NCBI GenBank assembly: GCA_010645155.1
Contig: CM021312.1
Location: 4,183,844-4,247,843, forward strand
Length of the DNA: 64,000 nucleotides
DNA from: Tigriopus japonicus
Lineage: Eukaryota; Arthropoda; Copepoda; Harpacticoida; Harpacticidae
Direction of reading: 5' to 3'
Shown piece after piece: positions 1 to 11,300 of this stretch; the first letter of the stretch is position 1, and each line of letters opens with the position of its first letter. Under the pieces are notes generated by a model. The model was not told the DNA's origin and did not search any database. It saw only the letters and a list, made by a program, of their open reading frames with translations. Position numbers and translations under genes: made by a program.

Positions 1-1212
1 AATCCTTCTACGAGGTCCAAGCATGGGCTAAATCTGGTCCCACGGCCAAATTTGCTCCCATCACCATCAAACGTGGTCAAACTGGAGACAATGACGTGGA
101 GTTTGACATCAAGTATTGTGGAATTTGCCATTCCGACGTTCATTTGGCTCAAGGAGAATTTGCAGCCGTGAAGTCTTTGTACCCTATGGTCCCTGGGCAT
201 GAACTAGCTGGGGTTGTGTGCAAGGTAACATTGTAACTCCTAATTTCCCGATTTATCCTTCAAACCCCATAAATTTTTGGTTTGGCCCCAGGTCGGGTCA
301 AAGGTCACAGGCTTCAAGGTCGGGGACCGCGTGGGCGTAGGTTGTATTGTGGAATCCTGTCTGAATTGCCGCCATTGCAAAGGCGACGACGAGCAATATT
401 GCGATAACGGGTTCACCCACACCTACTCTGCAGAACACAAATTTGGTTTGCTAAAAACAGATTCCGGTTTCACACAAGGTGGCTATTCTAAGCGGATCAG
501 CGTCCATGAGCGGTTTGTGATCAGGGTGCCCGAATCCTACCCCTTGGAATTGGCGGGACCGATATTTTGCTCGGGGATCACAATGTACTCTCCATTGAAG
601 CATTGGGGCGCCATGAATGGAGGAAAAAGGGTCGGTATCATAGGGATTGGAGGACTGGGACAAATGGGAATTCGGTTGGCCAAGGCCATGGGCAATGAGG
701 TGACGGCCATATCCACCTCTCCCAAAAAGGAGGCCAAAGCTAGGGAGATTGGGGCCGCCCATTTTGTGGTGTCTACTGACACAGAATCCATGAAAGCCGC
801 AGAAGGAAGCCTCGACCTGATTTTGAACACAGTGGCGGCTGATCACCAAACCTTTCCCTATACTTCACTTTTGGACAAGAGTGGAACACTGGTCCTGATT
901 GGGCTCACCAATGAACCCCACAAGGTTAATTTGCCACTTAATGTTTTTAAGTTTATGACAATTTTCATTGTTTTTCTTTTCCTGCCTTAGGTCATTGGGG
1001 CTGGATTGATTTTTGCCCGTAAAGCTATTGCTGGGTCCAACATTGGAGGGATCAAAGATACTCAAGAAGTGATTGATTTTTGTGCCAAGCATGACATCAA
1101 GCCTGAAACGGAATTGGTGACGGGCTCTCAGTTGGATCAGGTCTATTTGAACCTGTCCAACAAAAATGATTCGGTTACCCGTTACGTTTTGGACATAGAA
1201 AAGAGCTTTTGA
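1..1212 (+). CDS. Zinc-dependent alcohol dehydrogenase, YahK/CAD-type (5' end outside window)
   Basis: Medium-chain zinc dehydrogenase that would reduce aldehydes with NADPH in the cytosol. Three exons are visible: 1-224 (its 5' end lies outside the window), 292-924 and 991-1212 (TGA). Exon 1 carries the catalytic zinc ligands in CGICHSD and GHE. Exon 2 starts with the GVGCIV segment, then the structural zinc cysteines spaced C-x2-C-x2-C-x7-C, and the nucleotide-binding GIGGLG. Exon 3 has the AGSNIGG loop usual in this family. For the second intron I chose the donor AAG|GTTAAT, because it gives the same loop length as bacterial YahK; a later GT at 940 would add five residues. The body matches bacterial YahK and plant cinnamyl alcohol dehydrogenases more closely than animal class I-III ADHs, which is my recollection of those families rather than a search. 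The introns show it is a resident nuclear gene. Confidence 0.9.
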
Positions 1213-1231
1213 TTCTTGGCGGTTCTTTGTA

Positions 1232-1256
1232 AATAAATGTATTCAACTCAAATAAA
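1232..1256 (+). terminator. Poly(A) signals of the dehydrogenase gene
   Basis: Two AATAAA hexamers lie at 1232-1237 and 1251-1256, 20 and 39 bases after the stop codon. They would end the transcript before the convergent BTB gene, whose stop is at 1641. Confidence 0.6.
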
Positions 1257-1640
1257 CAGCAAGTGGAATGGTAGTATGTGGTTCACATTTGAATGATAAG
1301 GCACGTTTGGAATGCTTGTAGTAGTGGAAGATCGTCTGACTTGTTGGATGATACTTCAAATTTGTAGGATAAAGTTATGTACAGTACAGTACAGTGGTTG
1401 CATTGAAAACACGTGTTTAAATGGCGTGGACGGAAAAATCTGGAAAAAGGCACAATCGAGTCTTTTTGGGAAGAGACTCGTGGAATGTACAAAAGGTTTC
1501 ATGGAAATCACAGAAATTGGAATGCTAGGGTTTGATTCAGAAAGTGAGAAAAGGGATAGGAGTGTCTCTAAGAATGGCACAACAAGTTTTGATTTAGCAT
1601 GGTTTACATTTAAAATGCCCGGATTAAAATGCGGCGAGGT

Positions 1641-3993
1641 CTACTCTACAATCTTCAATGACTCTTCTTCGTCATCGTCAATCTCCTCCTCATCCTCCTC
1701 TACATCATCTATTTCCTCTTCATCATTGGCCATGGAGTTGGTTTTGGTCAAACTGATGGCTCCATTGGCGGCCAATTTATTCTGGAGATTCTCCAATAAT
1801 TGATCGGGATTCGGCATCCCTGGGAAAGCCGACCGATTAACTTGATTCTCTTTGTTGATATCGGCCGCCGATCCATCCTCATGGGCATCGTCTGATTCGG
1901 TTTTGATCTCCAATTTGCCATCCATACTGGCATCCGAGGTCTCAGAGACTTCCGAGGTCACGGAGGCTGATCTCGAATCCTTTTGGGAATGGTGTGTGAA
2001 CACGGATTTGATGTTCAAGCGCTTCATCCAGTCACGTAAAGTTCGGGCAGGGATATTAAACTTATTCGAAGAACTGTTGATGGATTTCCCGGAGATGATA
2101 TCTCTCAAAGCCTGAAAGAATATTAACCAAATCTGTTAGATGATTGCTAGAGTGGCTGAAATTGATATAACCATATAAAAGTGTATATTTTAGATATTTG
2201 AGCATATTTAAAAAATTTGAGTACTTAAAATTTTGAAATTCTGACGGCAAAATCTGATTTTTGCTAATATTTGGATCCAGTTCAATATTTTTTTCCAAAA
2301 ATAGAAGAAATGGAATGTCACTATTTCCTTCGTTTTTTGCAGTCATCAAAAAATATTTCAGAGAAAAAAATACCATCCTGCCATCTTCAAGTTTTTCCAA
2401 CTATTGACAATTTTCCAACAAAATTTCAGATCTTCTTATAAAATTGGGTAATTTTTCATCAGAATTAATGAACAAGGCTAAAATGCCCTTATCTATTCAA
2501 AACAAATGTCGAATGAAACTGACAATTGCTATAAATCAACACTATTTACTTCGGCGACGAGTCTTTTTGCTAATATGCTGATTTTAAAATACATATCAAG
2601 TAGTGTTTTAAGTGAGGGGCTCCAACTTCTGGTGTTTCAAAAAGGTGGTAATACTATTGTCTTTGCTAACTATTTACAAAAATGCTCCCAATACGAATAT
2701 TCCTTAATTCTTTTTGGGATATGTTTGAATTATTTTGGAATAATCGTAATTTGATATTTCTAAATCAAATATAGGCTTTGTACAAATTTTTCTCATGTTC
2801 TTATGATAACACTGATGGCGGAACTTACATCTTGCAACATATCTTCTGTATACTTCTTGTACCGTCTAACAGGTGCGTTGGACAACAATCCGGGTGAGAT
2901 ACTCTTTTGGTCCGTAGAAGTGGGTGTATCCGGGGATATCAATCCCGGTGGAGAAGACGAAGTCAACTGAGCCAGAAAAGCCGGAATGGGCAGAGTAGGA
3001 GGAGAAACTCCATTCATGTCCTGAATACCATTCAGCGATGGCGTGTGTGGCATATCTAAATTGTCCTTGGAAAGCTTGGCTTCCACAGTCACTTGGGATT
3101 TTTTTGAGGCCGGCTTGGGCTTGGTCACATCATCCGTGAGGAAATAGGCATTGGACACTCCAAAGAGAGGACTGTAGAGACCACCAATTGGATTTGGGCT
3201 TGGAGAGGCCAATTTGGGCTGCAAAAAATCATAGTCTTACAATAACCATATTTTTTGGTTTGGTTAAGTGTCATTTGCCCTACAGGTTTGGGTTCATCCA
3301 GAGGTCGGTTGTCGTTTTCTTGAACGCCCATTTTTCGTTTTCGTTTTTGGCTTCCAATTTTCGTGGTGGAAGATTTGGCGCCAATGGAAGAAGTTGAGGA
3401 CATGCTACTCAATAATGAATCAATAGAAGTGGATCGATTGGAGGTGGTATCCCTAGAAAAATAAGGATGATTAGGGTCCTAGTCCATGAATATAAAAATG
3501 CGTTTTGCCATACTTCTTTTCTTGGGGAAGCACTGTTTCCTGTTCTGGGATTGATTTTGACGCCTCCTTGTTGGTTCCACTTTCCCACAACCCTTTGATT
3601 TTAAGGATATTGGCGGCCTCCAAAAGAATTTGCAAGCGACTTTGTTCAATGGCAACTTCTCCATTATACATAAACTCGACCAAAGGTTGGAGCTCAGAAT
3701 TCAGGATCTGGGACAACACGATGGTTGGATGTTCTGAAGGGTTCTTGGATAGAATATCCTCCAGAAATCTGAAAGCATTGGTTTTATACATCGGTACATC
3801 AAACATCTATATCTTTTGGTACTTACCCACTACCAGCACACAAGACCAGTTTGTGGCATTTGAGACTCTTTTGGTCTGAGGTCACGAGGGTAACATCAGT
3901 GAAGAGATCGGATTCTCTCAGACGTTCAAATACAGAGGCAATGTTCTTCTGATGGTTGTTCCATCTCAGACAGAACTGCTGCGTGGAATCCAT
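1641..3993 (-). CDS. BTB/POZ and pipsqueak-HTH transcription factor
   Basis: Nuclear DNA-binding regulator of the arthropod BTB-psq group (bric-a-brac/ribbon/pipsqueak-like). It has five exons read leftwards: 3993-3827, 3768-3514, 3452-3284, 3218-2829 and 2111-1641. Phases agree at every junction and give 483 aa. The BTB domain (about residues 1-120) opens with QQFCLRWNNHQ and has the usual DVTLV and CHKLVL segments for dimerisation. A basic nuclear-localisation stretch KRKRK is near residue 177. The pipsqueak helix-turn-helix (about 315-360) is split by the last intron; RRYKKYTEDML ends one exon and ALRDIISGKSIN opens the next. An IKTE sumoylation-type motif follows, and the last ~29 residues are strongly acidic. 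I start at the ATG of MDSTQQF; the reading frame upstream has no nearer ATG. It is not assignable to one Drosophila orthologue, because only one psq motif is present and the linkers are unfamiliar. Confidence 0.92.
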
Positions 3994-6900
3994 ACTAGTT
4001 GAGTGAGACAAGTCACTGGAAAGTCAAAAAACATACACAACTCTAAATGGAACAGTAGTCACAAGAGGTCTTTCAATGCGGGTCTGGCTTTCAAAAACAC
4101 CTGTGACTCCCACTTTTGTCACAAAGTTGACCCTTTGTCAGCTTTCTCGCTATCAATCTCAAATTCCCTTCCCCTTAGGCTGATGAGTCAATTTCCGGGA
4201 ACACTATCATCATCACCAGCCACCAAAGGTAGAACAGGAAGGATGAAATAAACACAAAAACAATAATAATCCTTAACATACCTGTAGCAATGAGATATTC
4301 CCCCGGATCACACAGATGCACAGACACGCGGTTGCAACGACAACTACTTTCCCACCTCTACTACTGTGCTAACCTCATCGTCAGTAACGCATTCAAACCT
4401 ATAACCCCTCTTTCCCTGACAAGATCCCACCGAAAAAGGTTGTTGCTCAAAGGGAGCTCACTTGCTTCTCCAGCAAACGAGTCCTAGTAGTTGTCTGAGA
4501 CGCCTACCAGCATTTTAGCGCCCTCTCCCTAGTACTACTCCTCTTCCTCTCCTAGGTAGCACAATAAAGGTCCTGAGTGAGGCAAATCCCCCCTTCTTGG
4601 GATTTTCAGTTGGCCCAACGCGTCCAGGTCATCCTGAGCGACCACCATCTGGATATTTGTAATCTCGCTGGCGACTCCAATCCCCACTACAACAAGTTGG
4701 TGGAGAAGAGGGAGTCAGTGGACCCCTCCATATCTTTCTTCCCCTAGGTTGTTGTTATTGTTGCAACTTGTTAGCTTTTCCCACCTAGACTGATCCCGAC
4801 TGCTCAACAGGTACCCCCTGGACAAAATACCCCAACCCAGAACCGGTATAACACACTCAGTATGAATTCACAGAACTTGCTGTAGGTGTATAGTTTAGTA
4901 TTCTTACATTATGATATAACATAGGTATCATGTAGGTGAGGAGGAGACTCTTGTTTGAGGACCTGGCTCGACCCCAATATTCGCCTTTCCCCCGCTTTTC
5001 GCCTGGCTCCAAAGCCGAGCTCTAACGATTCTCTCTAGCTGAGCGTTGGCAAAACTTGCTTAGGTGCCTTCCTTATCAAAGACCCTCTTCCCAGTAGTTC
5101 TCCCTCTTTCCTCTCAGCTATCTCCCCACCTCTCTTCAGACTCATAGTAGTTGGAGAAGAGGCGATTTTCATAGGGGAGCCGAGATGTGAAATATCCAGG
5201 GGTCTTTTCAGGCTCTAAAGAATGACGCGGAGCTTGTCAGAGATTTTCCAGGAGGATTGGTGAACGAATGCGAAAAACATGAGATGATTGAAGTTTGGTT
5301 TTAAAGTATAATCAAGTATCTACACATTAGGCCGCATGTTAACGCAGCTAATTAAAAAAAACAGAGTACACAAAATCAAGTCAGATTGACGTGCCTAGAG
5401 TATGTACTCTCAACAGCTGTTGTGTTTGAAACACAGGAACTGGGGTGAGTATATACTCAACTAACGTTAATCTGACTTGATTTTGGTGTACTCTCGCTTT
5501 CTGAATTAGCTGCGTTAACATGCGGCTTATTTTTACACTTGGTTCAAAATGATGAGAAGACAACCAATCAAGGATTAAAATGGAATTTATAAATTTCAGA
5601 GGTTGCGTGATTCGCTGGTTTGGTTTAAGGATAAATGAGATTCATTCAAAGTTCACTTTATGGAAGGTGGGGTTTGGTCCAGTAAGTATAGATTAGATTG
5701 AAACTAAATTCAATTATTTTCCTATCATATTTGTTGATCAAAATAAGCACCATTATGCTTCAGGACACTGCTAAAAGCAAGTTGTACTTGCACTGCAAGT
5801 TATTGTATCAAAAATACTCTGCTTCATTGTTAGATTTGGATTTAAATTGTGTTTTGAGGATGAAGCTGTGCTGAATCATCCTTGAGCTAGAAATAGGATA
5901 ACTCCAATAAAGAAAGACTTGGAAATTGATTTCATGTTTGAATTATAAGGTTATTGCTTTATTTTTATTTTTTAATTCAGAATTCATTTAGCATTATGAA
6001 ATGTTTTGCATTGTCATGGAGTTGCCATTGCAGATAAAACTATTACTGTTTTTTTCTGGCAAATTTGCTTAAACGTTGGACCAAGGTCACTTTAAATCCA
6101 CAACATGTCTTTCAATGTCTTCCTATTATTGACCATTGGAAAGGTACAAACAATCCAAATTCAGCAATGATTGGAAATAAAAAGGTTCAATGAAGTTCAA
6201 ATCATTAATTTAGCTTTCTAAAACGCACTTACCTTGTCAATTGGTGTTCTTAAGGTCAATCATGAAAAAGCTCGCCATTGGGAACATCTGTTACAAAATG
6301 AAGAAAAAATATTAAGATCTTTGAGGTTTCTTTTGAACCAAATTACCTCATGCTTCATCTCTGACAATCCGTGTTTTCGTCTTCTGACACAAGACTTGCC
6401 CTCTACGTACATACACATTCCCTGACTTGAGAGCCTCTGTCTAGCCTGAAAAATGTGGGTTCAACTCCTGAAACCTCCAGATCTCTTTGTGAAACGAGGG
6501 GAGAATTTGGCTTGCTCACATACCAGCACATACACTACAGAGAGTGAGCGAGTGAGGAGGGGAAAGAAAGACGCTCTAAGATAGCGCTCCCCACCTATGA
6601 ATGTACCTTCTCCAGGGGACCTAAAGAGGGCAAAATGGATGCCTCTCCAGGTCAACCAAGGAGTATCTCAACGTTGTCACTTTGTTTTGAATTAGAGACT
6701 TTGAGTACAGTGGATGTGATCAACAATCTTGCATGCTTCTTCTGCCCTTCTTGCATCTTACTTTACACGTGGAAATTGAGCAAGTTCTGGATGTGGCTTT
6801 TGGTGTTTGCTCTCTCTGTAAATCACTTTACTTGGGGGATATGCAAACAACTTTGAGTGACGGATAATTTAAGGAATAGAGGAGGTTTCTTTGTACACTT

Positions 6901-8328
6901 CATGAACTTCGGAAAACTTGACACGTTGCTTCAATACAACTGATTTTGAGAAGGCTATGAAATATACCTTGAGAAAAAGTTAGGGAAATTTTCACCTTGT
7001 TTTGATTACTGTTTTCTGGGAATATTATCCATCAGATCGGGGGAATGATATGTCTGAAGTGTGTGTTTCTTTTTTTGATAAGAAATTTCCCTCTCAAAAT
7101 GCCACAAATTTAATCTCAGTTCGCCTTTGTACGCACATGTGAATATGCCAACTTTATACTATTTCAAATTCCATGTTAGATACCACCAATCAAGTTTTGG
7201 ATCAATGGGGAAAATTTTAGAGCGAAGTGTAAAAGAGAACTTTATTTGATGTGGATGAAACAGCCATATTTTACATTTATTCATTTCTAACTAGATTATT
7301 GCTTTCTAAAAAGGGAACATTCCGATAAACAACGACCAAAAACTTAGAAAAATAGTTTTGTAACAAAGCAATTTCAAAACTATCAACGCTACATATTTTT
7401 TGTATATTTTGCAAATTGTGCTTTGATTTTACCGATTACTTCTCAGATTTAACAAATGTAGCACTCTTTGACACCATGAGGAACTAAGAACAAGTAATGA
7501 AATAACCATCTTTTAAGGCCAATATTCTGAAACAAATTCCGACTAATAAAGTGCATTCTTTTATAAAGAAGTGTAACATCTCACAATTAGTGAGAAAATT
7601 CATTAAATACTTGATCACTGGAGGTAAAATTCCCTTCCAAATGCCTTATTATTTATGATAGTAACTCGTTTGCAGCAACATTCAAAACGTTTCCTCCGCA
7701 AAGTACGCATTGAGTGAAACCTATCAAGCGAAAGCACCCATATGTGAAGCAACGTTCCATGAATCCAAACAAAGGTGGGTCTCCTTTTCTCTTTTGAGCT
7801 GGTCACGCCATTGGCCTGTATTCTAGGATGCTGGCTTTCTCCATTCCTTATGTGACCTTCTCCGCACTTTTAGCCTTAGTAACTGAGACCTTTCAAGTCA
7901 GTGGTGCAGACTTCTTGTCAATTCGCCAATTTTTTATCATTTTAATGTTTCTCAGTAGTGTTTGAGTGGTGACCAGTTATGTAATCCGTTGCCAAGTATG
8001 CAGAGTACATAGACTACGGTTCACGTGACCAGTCGAAGGGGAAAAGTATCTGGAAGTGGCCAGACGACGTCGGCATTGCAGTTCAAAGCCGGAAAAACCT
8101 GATTTTCGGTACATGTTCATGTAGAAGTTCAGCTTGTGGGGAGCATTCAGCATTTTGAGCACATTTTTTGTCATTCCCTGTTGGCAACCTCAAAACCCAA
8201 GTTGGAATCGAAATCCAGGACCAGACACTCACACTAGTAAGCCATATTTTTTCATTCCTTATTTGAAACAATCCTAAGCGTTAATTGGAGGAGTTTATGT
8301 TGAGATTTTTGGAAAACTTTTTTTATAG
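3994..8328. other. Gene-free stretch between the BTB and branching-enzyme genes
   Basis: This holds the presumed promoters of the leftward BTB gene and the rightward branching enzyme. The part at 4150-5250 is richer in C/T and CCTC-like runs than its surroundings. A CTA|GTAAGC at 8236 could be the donor of a non-coding first exon of the branching enzyme gene. No open frame here looks like protein. Apart from the hairpin element at 5331-5526 I see nothing definable. Confidence 0.5.
5331..5526. mobile_element. Foldback MITE with ~61-bp arms, likely TA target
   Basis: The left arm 5331-5391 and right arm 5465-5526 are near-identical inverted copies beginning GCCGCATGTTAACGCAGC, separated by about 73 bases. 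TA lies one base outside each end (TAG|GCCGC and GCGGC|TTA). That fits a non-autonomous Tc1/mariner-type element. No coding capacity. Confidence 0.75.
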
Positions 8329-8331
8329 GAA

Positions 8332-11300
8332 ATGTCACCTAACGCGGAAGATGGAGATTGGTATGATCCAGCTCAGGTCAAAAAAGGTGGTCCAATGAAC
8401 GTGAAAGTACCCAAGATCTCGGATCTCTTGGAACGTGATGGGTATCTGAAACTTCACGAAAGGGAAATCAGACGAAGGTAACATTTCTTTTCTTATCATG
8501 GGATGTTTATATACCTTGCTGTTAATGTTTGACTCTTCAGGTATGGGAACTTTGAAGATTTCTTGAAGCGACTGGAAAAGGTTGAAGGTGGCATTGAGAA
8601 CTTTTCAACGGCTTACAAAGAGATGGGTTGTCATGTTGAAGAAGACAATACCTTCGTTTGTCGACAATGGGCTCCAGGAGCGCAAGTGAGTTTGGCATTT
8701 CTTCCATATACTTTTGTTTAAGAAAAAGGTTTGGTGAGTGCTCTAAAGGAACATTCCTCTCCCCCACACTTACTGCCTGATTCTGAATGAGTTTGATAGG
8801 GCGAAGGAGCAGAATGCTACTTGTAAAAAATGCAAATTTGTTGATTTGTTAAAATTTGGCAACTTTTTCGTTTTTGTGCAACAAAATGATAACTTTTGCA
8901 TGTCATCAATATAAAAGCAAAAAATGTTTAATTTAGTAGCACTTAACAAAGATTTTTTTTGTCAATTTTGGGATTACAATATGGCATAGCAAGACTAGAT
9001 GAGCTCTTAGCACGCAAAAACCCATTTTCGAAGGATCTCAGATATATTTTTTTGGCCAACTGTCACAAGTTAAAAACGGGCCCTTTAGGCTAAAATCATA
9101 ACTTTTTAACATTTGTTGTTAAACTATCTGCAACTTTTGTCAAAAATCGCAATTTTGGTACTAAATTACTGCAACTTTAAGGCAAAAAGCGACTTTACCT
9201 GAGCCCCACTTGCTTATCACAATTCAAGCTGGATAAACAGCATTGCTTAGTAAAAAAAGTTTTCATCGATCCAAATTGTACTTTGGAAGTATTAATGTAT
9301 ATTTACTATAATTTCGTAGAATTCTGGCAAGTAACCTAATCTATGCAAGCCCCGAAAATTGGCATGGATCAAAGTGGCAAATAAAATGGTTAAATAGACA
9401 AATGCCCAACTAAAATGGCAAATAAATCTTGGTATGCCAAATAAATGGCCAAAGTTCTAAGGGAAGGTCGCGTTTTAGTTCGAAAATTTTTGGGCCCGTT
9501 TTGCAAGGGTTCATTTTTTTGTCGTTTTGTTTAGGGGTAAAACGAGGTCAAATAATCCTTTGATTAAACACCAAAAATGGAAAATTAAATGAAAATAGGC
9601 AAAAAGTGGATGAACCTAGGAAATGAACCTCTACTTAGTCATAAAACTTATTTTCCTGAAATCTGAACCCTTGATAATTGCAAAAGATATGTTAGCTTTG
9701 ATAGTAAGGGTTTAGTGATAAAAAAGGAGTTCATTGAGAATTATTAACCTTCATATGTGTTACTATTTAATTAGGACATGTGGCTCTTTGGCGACTTCAA
9801 TGATTGGAACAAGTACCAATATGAGTTCAAGAAGCTCCCCTTTGGCAAATGGGAGATCAAGCTTCCCCCTGTTAATGGAGAATGTGCCATTAAGCATTTG
9901 AGTAAGATCAAATTGGCCATCAAATCCCAAACTGGAGAGGTTGTGGATCGCTTGGACCCTTGGGCAACTTTCGTCTGCCCGCCTCCAAAAGAGGCAGGAT
10001 ACATCTACAACCACCACTTTTGGAATCCACCCAAGGATCAGGTGTACAAAGCCAAGAATCCCAAGCCAAAACGGCCCAAATCCATGAGAGTGTATGAATG
10101 CCATGTTGGAATCTCATCTTGGGAGGGCAAGGTTAACACTTATCTGGACTTTGCAGACCATGTCTTGCCTAGAATCCAAAAGCTTGGCTACAACGCCATT
10201 CAAGTAAGTGTCTAAAGAACTTCTTCAAGGAAACCGAATTATTACTTAAATTTCTTCGTTTTAAAGATCATGGCCATTATGGAACATGCTTACTATGCCA
10301 GTTTTGGCTATCAAGTCACTTCGTTCTTTGCCGCTTCATCACGTTATGGAACCCCTGAGGAGCTCAAGTATCTTGTGGATAAAGCTCACGGAATGGGGAT
10401 CTTTGTCATGTTGGACGTGGTTCACTCTCATGCTTCCAAGAATGTCCTGGATGGCCTGAATATGTTTGATGGATCCGATGCTTGCTTCTTCCATTCAGGA
10501 GCCCGTGGTAATCATGAGCTCTGGGATTCACGACTCTTCAACTACACGGAATGGGAGGTGCTCAGGTTCCTTCTGTCTAATTTGAGGATGTGGGTGGATG
10601 TCTATGGCTTTGACGGGTTCAGATTTGATGGTGTGACCTCAATGTTATATCACAGTCGAGGCCTTGGCCAAGGATTCTCAGGTTCGTATAGCTATTTAAA
10701 AAAAAATGTAAGAGGTTTTGTTGCGTTTCCTTGACGGAACCTTTCCTAGTTATCACGAAACCTGGTCACCATTTCCTTTTTTGTATATTTGTAGGAGATT
10801 ACAATGAGTATTTTGGAATGAACACTGACACAGAGGCATTGGTCTACCTTATGTTGGCCAACCACATGCTTCATTCTTTGTCATCGGAAATGATTACGAT
10901 TGCCGAAGACGTTTCCGGAATGCCAGCTCTCTGCAGACCCACTGCTGAAGGTGATTTTTTATGTCAAAATAAATATTTAAGAAAAACCTAATTCATTGTT
11001 GACATCCAAGGTGGCGGAGGGTTCGATTACCGGTTAGCCATGGCCATCCCTGATCTGTTGATCAAGATGATGAAGGAGCAAAAAGACGAGGATTGGAACA
11101 TGGGCACACTCGTTCACACCCTCACCAATCGAAGATGGAAAGAAGATTGCATTGCTTACGCCGAATCTCACGATCAGGTTTGATCTTTTTATGCTCTTCG
11201 AATAACACTTATTTTCTAAGCTAAATAATTGTCATTTAGGCATTGGTGGGTGATAAAACAATTGCCTTTTGGCTCATGGACAAAGAGATGTATACTGGAA

